Shown here: positions 53,617-62,360 of the stretch, one piece after another
Position numbering within the stretch: position 1 is the stretch's first letter
How the letters are laid out: each line of letters starts with the position of its first letter
Position numbers and translations under genes: made by a program
The notes under the pieces: generated by a model
The model's database searches: none
The model's input: the letters and a program-made list of their open reading frames with translations, nothing else
Told to the model about the DNA's origin: nothing
Assembly: GCA_019694955.1 (NCBI GenBank)
Contig: JAIBAX010000010.1
Span: 42,007 to 106,006 of the forward strand
Length of the DNA stretch: 64,000 nucleotides
DNA from: Chitinophagales bacterium
Lineage (GTDB): Bacteria; Bacteroidota; Bacteroidia; Chitinophagales; JADIYW01
Direction: 5' to 3'

Positions 53617-55753
53617 CTGATATCAATTTTTCAAGGATCTCAATTGCGGCAACAGAAATAACGGTTCCTGGTCCGTAGACGCTAAATACTCCTTTCTCCA
53701 AAAGGAAATCATAATCTTTTTTGGGTATAACACCTCCGCAAACTACTACAATATCTTCTCTTCCCCAATCTTTTAGCGCTTTAATCAATTGCGGCACCAG
53801 TGTTTTATGTCCTGCCGCAAGGCTTGAAATGCCTACTATATGAACATCGTTCTCTACAGCCTGTTGCGCCACTTCTTCCGGTGTTTGAAACAATGGACCA
53901 ATATCTACATCAAAGCCTACATCTGCAAAGCCCGTTGCGATAACCTTTGCACCTCGGTCATGACCATCTTGGCCGACTTTTGCCACCAAAATCCGTGGTC
54001 TTCTTCCAATTTTATCGGCGTAAGCATTCGCCAATTGGCGTGCTTTTACAAAATTCTCGTCCATAGAAATCTCTTTAGAATAAACACCCGAGATTGTTCT
54101 CGTTTGCGCCTGATAACGCCCAAATACCCTCTCCAATGCAAAAGAAATCTCTCCTAAGGTGGCGCGCTGACGTGCCGCTTCAACACTCAATGCCAATAGA
54201 TTTCCTGTTCCTGTCTGTGCTGCTTCGGTCAGTAGCTCCAAACATTTTTGAACGGATTCTTCATTTCTATTTGCTTTTATCGTCTTTAAACGCTCAATTT
54301 GATTGGTGCGCACTTGTGTATTGTCAACATCCAAAATATCGATATCTGAGGTTTCTTCGGTTTTGAAGGCATTCACCCCTACTATAATGTCCTGACCTGC
54401 ATCGATGCGTGCTTGTTTTTTTGCAGCAGCTTCCTCAATACGCATCTTGGGAATCCCCAATTCTATCGCTTTTACCATCCCTCCTAACTGCTCCACTTCT
54501 TCTATTAACGTCCATGCACGTTGTGCAATTTGATCCGTAAGGTATTCGACATAGTATGAACCGCCCCAAGGATCTACCACTTTGGTAATGCCCGTTTCTT
54601 CCTGTAAGAACAATTGGGTATTTCTGGCAATGCGGGCAGAAAAATCCGTTGGAAGTGCTATCGCCTCATCCAATGCATTTGTATGCAAGGATTGTGTCCC
54701 ACCCATGGCAGCCGCCAATGCTTCTACACATGTTCTGGCAACATTATTGAAAGGATCTTGCTCTGTCAAACTCCAACCGGAGGTTTGACAATGGGTACGC
54801 AACGCCAGCGATTTCGGGTTTTTGGGGTTAAACTGCTGTACAATTTTTGCCCATAGCATCCGCGCCGCACGCATCTTGGCAATCTCCATGAAGTGGTTCA
54901 TTCCTATTGCCCAAAAGAATGACAGGCGTGGTGCAAATTGATCAATATCCAATCCTGCCTGAATGCCTGTTCTGATATATTCCAACCCATCTGCTAATGT
55001 ATAGGCCAGTTCGATATCTGCCGTAGCACCAGCTTCTTGCATGTGGTAGCCGCTAATGCTGATAGAGTTAAACTTAGGCATGTGCTTTGCCGTGTAGGCG
55101 AAGATGTCAGAAATGATACGCATGGAAGGTGCTGGAGGATAAATGTACGTATTGCGTACCATAAACTCTTTCAATATGTCGTTTTGGATGGTACCACTGA
55201 GTAGTTCTTGTGTAACACCTTGTTCTTCTGCTGCGACTATATAAAATGCCAGTATCGGCAGTACGGCTCCATTCATTGTCATAGAAACGGAGATTTTTTC
55301 CAATGGTATTTGGTGGAATAATATTTTCATGTCTTCCACACTGTCGATGGCAACGCCTGCCTTACCTACATCTCCAACGACACGCTCATGGTCGGAATCG
55401 TACCCACGATGTGTGGCGAGGTCAAATGCTACCGACAGCCCCATTTGCCCGGCTTTGAGGTTGCGGAGATAAAAGGCATTGGATGCTTCTGCCGTTGAGA
55501 AACCTGCATATTGGCGGATAGTCCACGGATTCATGACATACATGGTACTATAAGGGCCACGCAAATATGGCGGAATACCGGCAGCAAAGTTGAGATGTTC
55601 TACATCCCGTACATCTTCTTCCGTAAAATTATTCGGTACAGGTATTTGTTCAGGCGTTTCCCAAACATTGATATCTACAAACGAATCAACCCCTTCATAA
55701 CGTTGATTATCAACGTTATTATCAAATTTTATTTGGGATATATCCTTGCGCAA
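53606..55753 (-). CDS. mutB: methylmalonyl-CoA mutase, large subunit
   Basis: 715 residues. Interconverts methylmalonyl-CoA and succinyl-CoA with adenosylcobalamin. The N-terminal TIM barrel contains [31 protein letters not shown] (CoA channel) and SVSMTMNG. The C-terminal B12 domain has the base-off motif [24 protein letters not shown] with the cobalt-binding His. The length is normal for the large subunit. The only in-frame start is TTG at 55753, giving (M)RKDISQIKF. The small subunit MutA, usually just upstream, is absent here, so this may be a homodimeric type or its partner is elsewhere. Confidence 0.95.
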   Translation of the reverse strand: MRKDISQIKFDNNVDNQRYEGVDSFVDINVWETPEQIPVPNNFTEEDVRDVEHLNFAAGIPPYLRGPYSTMYVMNPWTIRQYAGFSTAEASNAFYLRNLKAGQMGLSVAFDLATHRGYDSDHERVVGDVGKAGVAIDSVEDMKILFHQIPLEKISVSMTMNGAVLPILAFYIVAAEEQGVTQELLSGTIQNDILKEFMVRNTYIYPPAPSMRIISDIFAYTAKHMPKFNSISISGYHMQEAGATADIELAYTLADGLEYIRTGIQAGLDIDQFAPRLSFFWAIGMNHFMEIAKMRAARMLWAKIVQQFNPKNPKSLALRTHCQTSGWSLTEQDPFNNVARTCVEALAAAMGGTQSLHTNALDEAIALPTDFSARIARNTQLFLQEETGITKVVDPWGGSYYVEYLTDQIAQRAWTLIEEVEQLGGMVKAIELGIPKMRIEEAAAKKQARIDAGQDIIVGVNAFKTEETSDIDILDVDNTQVRTNQIERLKTIKANRNEESVQKCLELLTEAAQTGTGNLLALSVEAARQRATLGEISFALERVFGRYQAQTRTISGVYSKEISMDENFVKARQLANAYADKIGRRPRILVAKVGQDGHDRGAKVIATGFADVGFDVDIGPLFQTPEEVAQQAVENDVHIVGISSLAAGHKTLVPQLIKALKDWGREDIVVVCGGVIPKKDYDFLLEKGVFSVYGPGTVISVAAIEILEKLISDAV

Positions 55754-55934
55754 ACCGTTTATTTTTGGGTAAATATATAAAAACGATGCATAGTTTTTGC
55801 TACATTTATGTGGAATAATGCAAAATAGCCTTATATGTTTATGAAAAGATTTACACTATTCCTTCCGTTCTACATAATCATTCAATTGGTGTTTTTACAT
55901 AGCGCTGATTGCCATTTAACAATGTAACACTACA

Positions 55935-56279
55935 ATGATAAGGATTTTTATATTATTAGAACTTCTTGGTAGTATATTCTTCATCTTTATAAATAGGAGA
56001 AAATATAAACTTTCTTTAAAAGGATATTTCGTTTATTCACTCATATGTATGCTTACCTACTGTTTTATCTTTTCTTATTTTTTCGATTCTTCTTTTGGAA
56101 TCAGTTCTTGGTTAGCCAATAAGACAATTGGATACCATCATTTATTTATAGATCTCATATACTTGTTTTCAAGACATTTCATTTTAGGAAGTGTATTGGT
56201 TATGCTTTTATATCTAATGTTCAAGTATTGGATGCTTTCTTGCATGCAGCAGTTAACGAGAAGTTACATCAGGGAATAA
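55935..56279 (+). CDS. small membrane protein, unknown
   Basis: 114 residues with three or four membrane segments: IFILLELLGSIFFIF, FVYSLICMLTYCFIFSYFF, LFIDLIYLFSRHFI and GSVLVMLLYLMFKYWM. A basic C-terminus follows (LTRSYIRE). The gene is AT-rich and no family is recognised. It is divergent from the mutase and upstream of the GH5 gene by 72 bp. Confidence 0.55.
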   Translation: MIRIFILLELLGSIFFIFINRRKYKLSLKGYFVYSLICMLTYCFIFSYFFDSSFGISSWLANKTIGYHHLFIDLIYLFSRHFILGSVLVMLLYLMFKYWMLSCMQQLTRSYIRE

Positions 56280-56351
56280 ATAATTCTCTCCCCATTTTTG
56301 GTTAGTAAAATTTTTAGAGTATCTTAGGGTTTCAATATCAAAACGGATTTT

Positions 56352-57773
56352 ATGTTAAAAAAATACCAGCTATTTGTTTTTGGATGCATGCTCATTTTTG
56401 CTTCATGTAAGAAAGATGAAAACAAAAGAGGTGACGTCTCTAACAATACCCAAAAATATATCTATGACCAATACGGAAGAACACTTATTTTACATGGGCT
56501 AAATACTTCTAGTTCGGCGAAGGGTGAACCGGAAAGGCAGCCTTGGATTACAGAAGCCGACGTGCAAAGAGAGCATGAAGCTTTTGGGTTTAACTTCGTA
56601 CGTTACCTGATTTTTTGGGATGCCATAGAACCGCAAAGAGATGTTTTTGACGATGCCTATTTAGACAAAGTACAAACACGTGTGGAGTGGTACACCTCAC
56701 GTGGCATGCAGGTAATGCTTGATATGCATCAGGATGTGTACTCTTCGGTATTTGGTGCTGACGGTGCCCCTGCTTGGGCTGTGGAAACAAACGGTCATCC
56801 CATCAACACTGACGGAACTGGTCCGTGGTGGTTGAAAAATGCTGACCCTGCCGTAATTGCCGCTTGGACGAATTTCTGGAAATATGGAGAACACAAGCAT
56901 TTGCAAGATCATTATATTTTGGCATGGAAAAAGGTAATGGAAAGGTTCAAAGATAACCCAAATGTTATTGGTTACGACTTGATGAATGAACCTTGGGGAG
57001 GTGATTTAGTGAAAGTATTCATCACAGGTGATTTTGAGCGCAAATGGCTGGCAGAATTCTATGGTAGAATGATTCCGGCGCTTCGTGCTGTGGAACCAAA
57101 TAAATATTTATTCTTCGAACCCACTCCTGCCCCGGTCACCTTCGGTGCTCCATCAAACTTACCTGCCGTTACCGATACTAGGGATGAAGTGCATTTGGTT
57201 TATGCCCCTCATTGTTACCCATATGATACCCATGAAGGGTTAGGCTATACAGCAGCGTCTCAGAAAAACTTAAAAGACTGGGAAGCACAACGCCGTATCG
57301 ACACCAAGAAACATGGAGATATTCCCTTATTATGTGGTGAATTTGGATTAAGTCCCACACAAGAAGGTTTCGATAGTTATTTGAAAGATGTGATGGCCGT
57401 TTTTGACAGAAACCTATGGCATTGGGCATATTGGAGCAACGATTTAGGCGGTTGGAGTCCGCTGAATGCAGATGGAACGGAGACTGCCATACTACCCTAT
57501 TTGCTACGCACCTACCCAAAAGCGGTCGCCGGAATCATCGAACAATTTTCCTATGATCACGACTCAAAAGTCTTTTCACTCACTTTCATTTCGGATGCAA
57601 ATATTACTCAACCAACAGAGATTTTCATTCCAAAAAGGTATTATCCAAGTGGACATTCTATTAAAGTAAGCGGCACAACCGATTATACTACTTCTTACGA
57701 TGAAACTTCTCAGGTGCTAAAGTTAACTGTAAGGGAAAATAGGAAGGTTGTGACGGTAGAGATTTGGAGGTAG
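56352..57773 (+). CDS. GH5 glycoside hydrolase lipoprotein, endoglycoceramidase-like
   Basis: 473 residues; MLKKYQLFVFGCMLIFASCKKDE is a lipoprotein signal. The GH5 (beta/alpha)8 domain begins LILHGLNTSSSAKG, a start like that of endoglycoceramidases. It continues with FVRYLIFWDAIEP, VMLDMHQDVYSSVFG, GYDLMNEPWGG with the acid/base Glu213, VYAPHCYPYD and LLCGEFGLS with the nucleophile Glu330. WAYWSNDLGGW follows. A ~90-residue C-terminal beta domain is typical of EGCases. It would cleave glycosphingolipids or beta-glucosides at the cell surface. Glucanase activity is the alternative. Confidence 0.85.
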   Translation: MLKKYQLFVFGCMLIFASCKKDENKRGDVSNNTQKYIYDQYGRTLILHGLNTSSSAKGEPERQPWITEADVQREHEAFGFNFVRYLIFWDAIEPQRDVFDDAYLDKVQTRVEWYTSRGMQVMLDMHQDVYSSVFGADGAPAWAVETNGHPINTDGTGPWWLKNADPAVIAAWTNFWKYGEHKHLQDHYILAWKKVMERFKDNPNVIGYDLMNEPWGGDLVKVFITGDFERKWLAEFYGRMIPALRAVEPNKYLFFEPTPAPVTFGAPSNLPAVTDTRDEVHLVYAPHCYPYDTHEGLGYTAASQKNLKDWEAQRRIDTKKHGDIPLLCGEFGLSPTQEGFDSYLKDVMAVFDRNLWHWAYWSNDLGGWSPLNADGTETAILPYLLRTYPKAVAGIIEQFSYDHDSKVFSLTFISDANITQPTEIFIPKRYYPSGHSIKVSGTTDYTTSYDETSQVLKLTVRENRKVVTVEIWR

Positions 57774-57828
57774 GGTTTTGTTAGTAACACAAAGTTATAA
57801 ATTTATAGAAGAGTTCGACTGACATAAA

Positions 57829-57846
57829 CATGTGTTAGCGGCCATA
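57829..57846. other. possible left boundary of the cassette-like array
   Basis: Read on the minus strand, GGCCGCTAACACATG follows the stop of the SUFU gene after ~15 bases, resembling the inverse core site (RYYYAAC) at the start of integron attC sites. It marks the last repeated-type boundary before the GH5 gene. Confidence 0.35.
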
Positions 57847-57850
57847 AATT

Positions 57851-58441
57851 TTATAACGTTATTTTTTTACGATTCACACTATAATTGTCAAAGTTTTGAT
57901 GGTGCCAAAATTCTTGAAGTCCAATTTTCTCGAAAACTTCGAGTTCGTCCGAATACATTGGATAGAGTCCTGCGATATTTATTTTGTAATCAGTTCCAAT
58001 GTCAATGTTTAGATAATCATCTTTTTCTAATGTGCTTGGTGCGAAAATAAAAAAAGCATCCATTTCAGAATCACTACTTATTTGTTGGCGGAAATTGATT
58101 GTTTGTCCATAACTAAATGGACAGTCACCACGCAATTTGTTAGCAATAAAACCGACAACTTGTCCCCAATCCAAATTTGAAGATTCTACTGAAATGCAGA
58201 GTTCTGGTCGTCCAAACTTCCAATTTTCGTGTCTAACGAGAGAAAGTCCATAAGTCAGAGCAGTTGTATAGCCTTTTTCGGGAATGTCTTTATAAACAAT
58301 AGATGAAACGCCAGGAATGTCGTCAATTAAACTATCATTTTTATAAAATTCAGGCGCTGTCTGGAAAATTCTATCTAAATGCTCAAGATACTTTTCAATT
58401 GGTGTCTTTTTACTTTTTTTAAAGAAGTCAAATAATCCCAT
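57851..58441 (-). CDS. suppressor of fused (SUFU) domain protein
   Basis: 196 residues. The region GVSSIVYKDIPEKGYTTALTYGLSLVRHENWKFGRPELCISVES is the bacterial SUFU signature. Further conserved parts are DCPFSYGQTINF and AFFIFAPS. Bacterial SUFU proteins are mostly predicted immunity proteins against polymorphic toxins; no toxin is next to it. It is soluble, starting MGLFDFFKKSKK. It is the first of the minus-strand genes in the cassette-like region, with the separating repeat directly upstream. Confidence 0.85.
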   Translation of the reverse strand: MGLFDFFKKSKKTPIEKYLEHLDRIFQTAPEFYKNDSLIDDIPGVSSIVYKDIPEKGYTTALTYGLSLVRHENWKFGRPELCISVESSNLDWGQVVGFIANKLRGDCPFSYGQTINFRQQISSDSEMDAFFIFAPSTLEKDDYLNIDIGTDYKINIAGLYPMYSDELEVFEKIGLQEFWHHQNFDNYSVNRKKITL

Positions 58442-58469
58442 TTAATTCTGTTATTTTCTATACTGATTA

Positions 58470-58548
58470 ATGTAAGACTGTGAAAAAACCATTCACCATC
58501 CATTGGTAAAATGGGATAAATCATCTAATTATTCCATATCATGACTGA
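58470..58548 (-). repeat. cassette-region repeat R1
   Basis: On the minus strand: AATTAGATGATTTATCCCATTTTACC, AATGGATGGTGAATGG, then TTTTTTCACAGTCTTACATTAATC, ending about 30 bases before the SUFU ATG. It shares its order of blocks with R2-R6 and is among the shorter copies. Confidence 0.7.
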
Positions 58549-58554
58549 ACTTTA

Positions 58555-58650
58555 TTGTCCAATCCAAAAAAGCAGTCTTGTTCTCGTGCAGACACGATAA
58601 CATGGAATTGTATTTAGGAGTATTGGGCTATTCTATAAATCATCTTGTGA
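58555..58650 (+). repeat. palindromic ~90-bp element, copy E
   Basis: The core is TGTTCTCGTG-caga-CACGATAACA (58579-58602, one mismatch), then TGGAATTGTATTT, with the right end GGGCTATTCTATAAATCAT (58625-58643). The left end has decayed. It is inserted next to R1 in the cassette-like region. Confidence 0.8.
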
Positions 58651-58668
58651 TTACAACTGTCTGCCTCA

Positions 58669-59322
58669 CTATTGCCAATCGATGTTAGCGGTAGTTTTTC
58701 TGTCCTTTATAAGTAAAATATGTGCAATAAAAACGATTGGAACTACACAAGTCGGCAGAAAACAATATGGAAATTCCAACACTGCAATATTGGGTTGGTC
58801 AAATGCAAATTGTTGCACAGGTAAAGGAGATGATAAGATAGCTAATGATACAATGATGAATAAAAATACAATTCCGACAATGTTCCAAACTATGAAAAAT
58901 TGTCTGTCGAGCTCTTTGTTAGTTATTAGTTGATAAAATAAGATTGTCAAAGCAGAAATTCCAACCAAAATGTCAAAATTCCATCCTTTAAAAGTCATTA
59001 GGTTTGGAATTTTGCTTTGTAGATACAGTTGAAATAAAATTAATTCAACGGGTATTCTCAAAATATGAATGGCTAATAAGGTTTTAGGATTTAGTTTTTG
59101 CTTGTCAATCCGTTTTAACAGTACAAAAGTCAAAGCAACCGTTACTACAATTAAAATTGGGAAAAAGTTTGGATGTTTTTCAAAAACTTTTAAAACGGCA
59201 AATATTCCTACTAATATTTGCCAGCCGACAAACAATAGCAAAAGTCTTTTATCTCTGCTTGTTCCAAAATAGAGCAATAACAAAGACAAAAGACTGATGA
59301 TTAAAAAAGCAATTTGCGTCAT
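58669..59322 (-). CDS. multi-pass membrane protein, unknown
   Basis: 217 residues with about six or seven membrane helices (for example AFLIISLLSLLLLYFG, LLLLFVGWQILVGIFAVL, FFPILIVVTVALTFVLL, FIVWNIVGIVFLFIIVSLAIL and FLPTCVVPIVFIAHILLI). No family name is recalled with certainty. Its ATG abuts the stop of the YciI gene with no gap (59320-59325), and both follow a Crp/Fnr gene, so the three form one operon-like unit. Confidence 0.7.
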   Translation of the reverse strand: MTQIAFLIISLLSLLLLYFGTSRDKRLLLLFVGWQILVGIFAVLKVFEKHPNFFPILIVVTVALTFVLLKRIDKQKLNPKTLLAIHILRIPVELILFQLYLQSKIPNLMTFKGWNFDILVGISALTILFYQLITNKELDRQFFIVWNIVGIVFLFIIVSLAILSSPLPVQQFAFDQPNIAVLEFPYCFLPTCVVPIVFIAHILLIKDRKTTANIDWQ

Positions 59323-59670
59323 TTAGCTCATTGTGATTGTTGGTCGCACTTCCACTGTTCCGCCTGCAAAAAGCACAGGACATAGTTTTGCGGTTTCAAT
59401 AACTTCTTCCATTGTTTCGGCTTTCATTGTCAGGTTTCCGCTAACAAATACGCCACTTTCTACAAAAAAATTATTTTCGGTAGATTGGTCGCTTTTGATT
59501 ACTGCTCCGTCAAAGCCCAATCTTGCAACGTTGACTAATTTGGCTTGTGAAGCAATTGCTCCGATAAATTTTTGCCATTGTTGGTGCATGGTGGCAATTT
59601 GCTCCGAAGTCGGTTGGGTGTTATTTGGTTGCATTCTGAACACCAACATAAACTCTTTTAAATTTTCCAT
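59323..59670 (-). CDS. YciI-like (DGPF/YCII-related) protein
   Basis: 115 residues of the small alpha/beta-barrel (ferredoxin-like) YCII family: FMLVFRMQ, HQQWQKFIGAI, FVSGNLTMKAETMEEVIETAKLCP and GGTVEVRP. YCII proteins are dimeric and mostly uncharacterised; some are fused to ECF sigma factors. It is placed between the Crp/Fnr regulator and a membrane protein, a set seen together in Bacteroidota. It is cytoplasmic. Confidence 0.8.
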   Translation of the reverse strand: MENLKEFMLVFRMQPNNTQPTSEQIATMHQQWQKFIGAIASQAKLVNVARLGFDGAVIKSDQSTENNFFVESGVFVSGNLTMKAETMEEVIETAKLCPVLFAGGTVEVRPTITMS

Positions 59671-59748
59671 ATTTTCTTAAATTTTGATTATGGAGCAAAA
59701 GTATTAGGTTCATTTCTGTAAATAGTTGCCCTATGGCAAAAAGTGATT

Positions 59749-60327
59749 TTAAATTGAGATTTCTTTTCGTATTCTACTCAACGAATATTTTGTAATACCT
59801 AAATAGGAAGCGATATGTTGCAAAGAAACACTTTGAACAATATGTGGTTTGTCTTTCAAAAGCTGAAAATATCTTTCTTTCGCTTGGTCGGCAATGATGG
59901 AAATGCTGTGATTTTTCAGTGAAAAATAGGAATTGACTAATCGTCTTCTTCCGTGTTCTCTAAATGTTTCAATGCCGTGAAACAATTGTTGGAAAGTTTC
60001 AAATTCCAATTGCCAACAAACGCAGTCGGTCAATGCTTGGATATTTTCTCTTGTCGGGTTGCGAAGAAAAAAAGAAGACCAATCAATAACAATGTCTGTT
60101 GTGCTGTAAAAGTTTGTAGTGATGTCGTTCCCATTGGTGTCATTCACAAAAGAACGAGCAAAACCACTTTCCAGAAACCAATACTGATTTTCCGTTTTAC
60201 CTTCCTGCAACAAGAAATCATTTTTAGAAAATTTTACTTGTTTGAATTTCGGAATTATCAAAGCGAGTTCACTTTCTTTAAAGTCAGTCGGAGAGAAAAT
60301 ATTTTTTAAAAAATGTTCATCTTGCAT
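59749..60327 (-). CDS. Crp/Fnr-family transcriptional regulator
   Basis: 192 residues from the ATG at 60327 (MQDEHFLKNIF). The cNMP-binding beta-roll contains FLLQEGKTENQYWFLESGFARSFV and TDIVIDWSSFFLR. The C-terminal helix-turn-helix is QHIASYLGITKYSLSRIRKEI. The nucleotide-contacting Arg-Ser pair of CRP is not clearly conserved, as is common in Bacteroidota members. It lies upstream of the YciI and membrane-protein genes, which it may control. Extended upstream frames run into repeat R2 and are not coding. Confidence 0.85.
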   Translation of the reverse strand: MQDEHFLKNIFSPTDFKESELALIIPKFKQVKFSKNDFLLQEGKTENQYWFLESGFARSFVNDTNGNDITTNFYSTTDIVIDWSSFFLRNPTRENIQALTDCVCWQLEFETFQQLFHGIETFREHGRRRLVNSYFSLKNHSISIIADQAKERYFQLLKDKPHIVQSVSLQHIASYLGITKYSLSRIRKEISI

Positions 60328-60365
60328 TTTGTTCAATGTTGGTAAGGTGGTTGGGTAGCACTACT

Positions 60366-60500
60366 GCTAACGGAAGATTGTGAACAAACCGCCCACAATC
60401 CCTTGGTAAAAATAGCATAAATCAGCTTAACTTTTTCGTATCCTGATAAAATAATGAAAGATGTAAATTCTATTACCTGAAATGATAGACAACAACTCCA
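60366..60500 (-). repeat. cassette-region repeat R2
   Basis: Full-length copy. Minus strand: GTTGTTGTCTATCATTTCAGG, ATTATTTTATCAGGATACGAAAAAGTTAAGCTGATTTATGC, TATTTTTACCAAGGGATTGTGGGCGGTTTG, TTCACAATCTTCCGTTAGC. It ends ~40 bases before the Crp/Fnr ATG. The remaining gap to 60658 contains TCACTAGCATTGTATTAGC after the previous gene's stop and no gene. Confidence 0.85.
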
Positions 60501-60658
60501 ATTCCATTCCCATGATGTTAGGATTGCAGCAAAGAATTCTGTTAGGTTTAGGGATGTTTTCATTGAGCAAATCGATTTGAATTAACTATGTTTTGTTACC
60601 ACGATACTCAAAGTAGAAGGTCGACTCGCTATTGCTAATACAATGCTAGTGACCGCTT

Positions 60659-60850
60659 TTACTCTCCCGTTCGTTTTTTCTTGTCTTTAATTATCAAGAA
60701 AACGGATACTGTAAATGCAATAAAATAAAGTATATCCAAATAGGGGTCTTTGAGTGTAAAGTTTTTAAAATCAATGTGTTTGAATAATGTCCACCCTAAA
60801 ATAATTGCAATAAATGCAAAAAACAAATTCATTCCTTTCTTATTGTCCAT
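60659..60850 (-). CDS. tiny two-helix membrane protein
   Basis: 63 residues: MDNKKGMNLFFAFIAIILGWTLF, a loop with IDFKNFTLKDP, then LDILYFIAFTVSVFLIIKDKKKR. Two membrane helices with a basic C-terminus. No family is recognised; the short gene is supported by hydrophobicity, its own start and its place as a separate unit between R2 and R3. Confidence 0.5.
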   Translation of the reverse strand: MDNKKGMNLFFAFIAIILGWTLFKHIDFKNFTLKDPYLDILYFIAFTVSVFLIIKDKKKRTGE

Positions 60851-60929
60851 ATTTTTAATGTTTTGTCAGTTTGTTTATTTGCTGTCGATTCGGTAAAATT
60901 GCCTATGGTAGACGCCCACTTTAGCGAGA

Positions 60930-61005
60930 CAGTTTGTGAAAAACCTCCTACGATCTGTTTGTAAAAATAGGATAAATCATCTAATTATTTTGTAAAATCC
61001 TGCAA
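60930..61005 (-). repeat. cassette-region repeat R3
   Basis: Minus strand: AATTAGATGATTTATCCTATTTTTAC, AAACAGATCGTAGGAGG, TTTTTCACAAACTGTCTCGC. It begins a few bases after the stop of the dioxygenase-like gene and ends ~80 bases before the 63-residue gene. Confidence 0.75.
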
Positions 61006-61019
61006 GCCATAGCTATACT

Positions 61020-62231
61020 TTAGTCGTGTTTGGGTTCTTGCAAGTCGAAATATTCACTTTTTGTCTTGTCTAATGTGTTTGAAATCATTTTGAAATTTTC
61101 TTGCGTTGGCTTCAAGTCAATATATTTATCTATAATCGTTCTGTGCTTGTAAATTATAAATGTATTTTCCATATTGGGATTAATTTCATTTAGATTCACT
61201 TCGCTTTCTGTGTCCGACATGGAAGGCACAAAAGTTAAGGCTACGTTTTTCAAGTTGAGTTCAAGTCCAATTTTTTCTAGTTCCTTTTGTCGTGTGTCTT
61301 TGTTGTAATCTTTTTCATTTCCGTAAACAAAGTACGCTTTCAGATATTTGCTTCGTGATATACTTTCTTGCTCTAAAAAAGTCAGCCACTTTTTAATGTC
61401 GTCCCAATTTGGATTATTGCCAACAAAATAAACTATCCCGTGAAAACGTCCATACTTGCAAACCGGGCAAGTTCTTGTTCCCTTGTCCGGACCAAAAGCG
61501 TGGTAAGGAATAAAAGACGGATTGTCTTCTCCAATGTCAAGCCCTGATTGCTTTTCCGATTTATTCGTTTCAGGGTAATTTGGAATGTTAAGTCCCAAGA
61601 TAATATTGTGTTCTGCAATTTGTACATCACCAGAGATTAAAACCCTCAAAATTCCACTACCACCGCGATTTTCAAGCGCTTTTCTCTTTTCACTTGTCAG
61701 AAATATATCGTCATCAAAAACAAACTCATCAATATAGTATTCGTTGTCAATGTTTGGTTCTTTGATAGACGTGTGAATATGTGCCGGAATATTTTCATTT
61801 GGATAGGGTGCCGGTTTAATGGTGTAAATAGAGTACTTGCCATGCTCATCTGTCTTCACCCAACCCCGAATGTGACCGTGTCGCTTGGCATTTTCGTCCA
61901 TACCTTGTTTTGGTGAATAGTAGCCATCATTGTCTGTTTGCCAATAATAAATGATAACATTTGGTGCTGGCGTCTTGCCGTCAAGTTTAAAAACCGTTCC
62001 TGTCACTAACAATTTCTGCCCTTTTTCTGTCCAACCTGCACTCGTGTCTGTAGAGGTGATATTTGTCGGCATTCCGACAAACATAATTTCACAACCATCA
62101 CAACCACCACCTACAAGTTCATTTTTGTCGGTATTTTTTGGTGTTGTTGAGTTGTCTTTTGCCTGTCCATTACAACTTGTCAATAAGTTGTGCAACGCTA
62201 CAAAAAGGATAAAGTTGATGAGCCTATTCAT
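61020..62231 (-). CDS. intradiol dioxygenase-like domain fused to thioredoxin-like domain
   Basis: 403 residues with a lipoprotein-type signal (LHNLLTSCNG). Residues ~70-190 match intradiol ring-cleavage dioxygenases: LLVTGTVFKLDGKTPAPNVIIYYWQTDNDGYYSP, then HIRGWVKTDEHGKYSIYTIKP and PAHIHTSI. The iron ligands Tyr, Tyr, His, His are plausible in GYYS, KYSIY and AHIH. From ~250 a thioredoxin-like region has CPVCKYGRFHGIVYFVG and ends with TFIIYKHRTIIDKYIDL. The enzyme would act outside the cytoplasm. The aromatic substrate is unknown, and a non-enzymatic role is possible. Confidence 0.75.
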   Translation of the reverse strand: MNRLINFILFVALHNLLTSCNGQAKDNSTTPKNTDKNELVGGGCDGCEIMFVGMPTNITSTDTSAGWTEKGQKLLVTGTVFKLDGKTPAPNVIIYYWQTDNDGYYSPKQGMDENAKRHGHIRGWVKTDEHGKYSIYTIKPAPYPNENIPAHIHTSIKEPNIDNEYYIDEFVFDDDIFLTSEKRKALENRGGSGILRVLISGDVQIAEHNIILGLNIPNYPETNKSEKQSGLDIGEDNPSFIPYHAFGPDKGTRTCPVCKYGRFHGIVYFVGNNPNWDDIKKWLTFLEQESISRSKYLKAYFVYGNEKDYNKDTRQKELEKIGLELNLKNVALTFVPSMSDTESEVNLNEINPNMENTFIIYKHRTIIDKYIDLKPTQENFKMISNTLDKTKSEYFDLQEPKHD

Positions 62232-62360
62232 AATTTGTTTGTTGTCTGTTTTGGTTACACATAATGCTCTGGCGGATTTATGAAGTTACAACGTTTTGGC
62301 TAAAGTCAGGCTCCCGCTTCGGCAGGACAGGTTGTAAAAAAACCGCCCACATCATTTCTT
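62232..62360 (-). repeat. truncated repeat R4 and gene-start boundary
   Basis: Minus strand: TGTGGGCGGTTTTTTTACAACCTGTCC (62326-62351) directly after a stop codon, then GCGGGAGCCTGAC, later AGCATTATGTGTAACC ~25 bases before the dioxygenase-like gene. The same TTATGTGTAACC precedes the gene at 63862. Only the tail of the repeat is present here. Confidence 0.6.

Noticed and set aside
60333..60563. 76-residue minus-strand protein containing IYAIFTKGLW
   Set aside because: It is repeat R2 read in frame; the same peptide appears at 62785-63021 and 63931 before unrelated genes.
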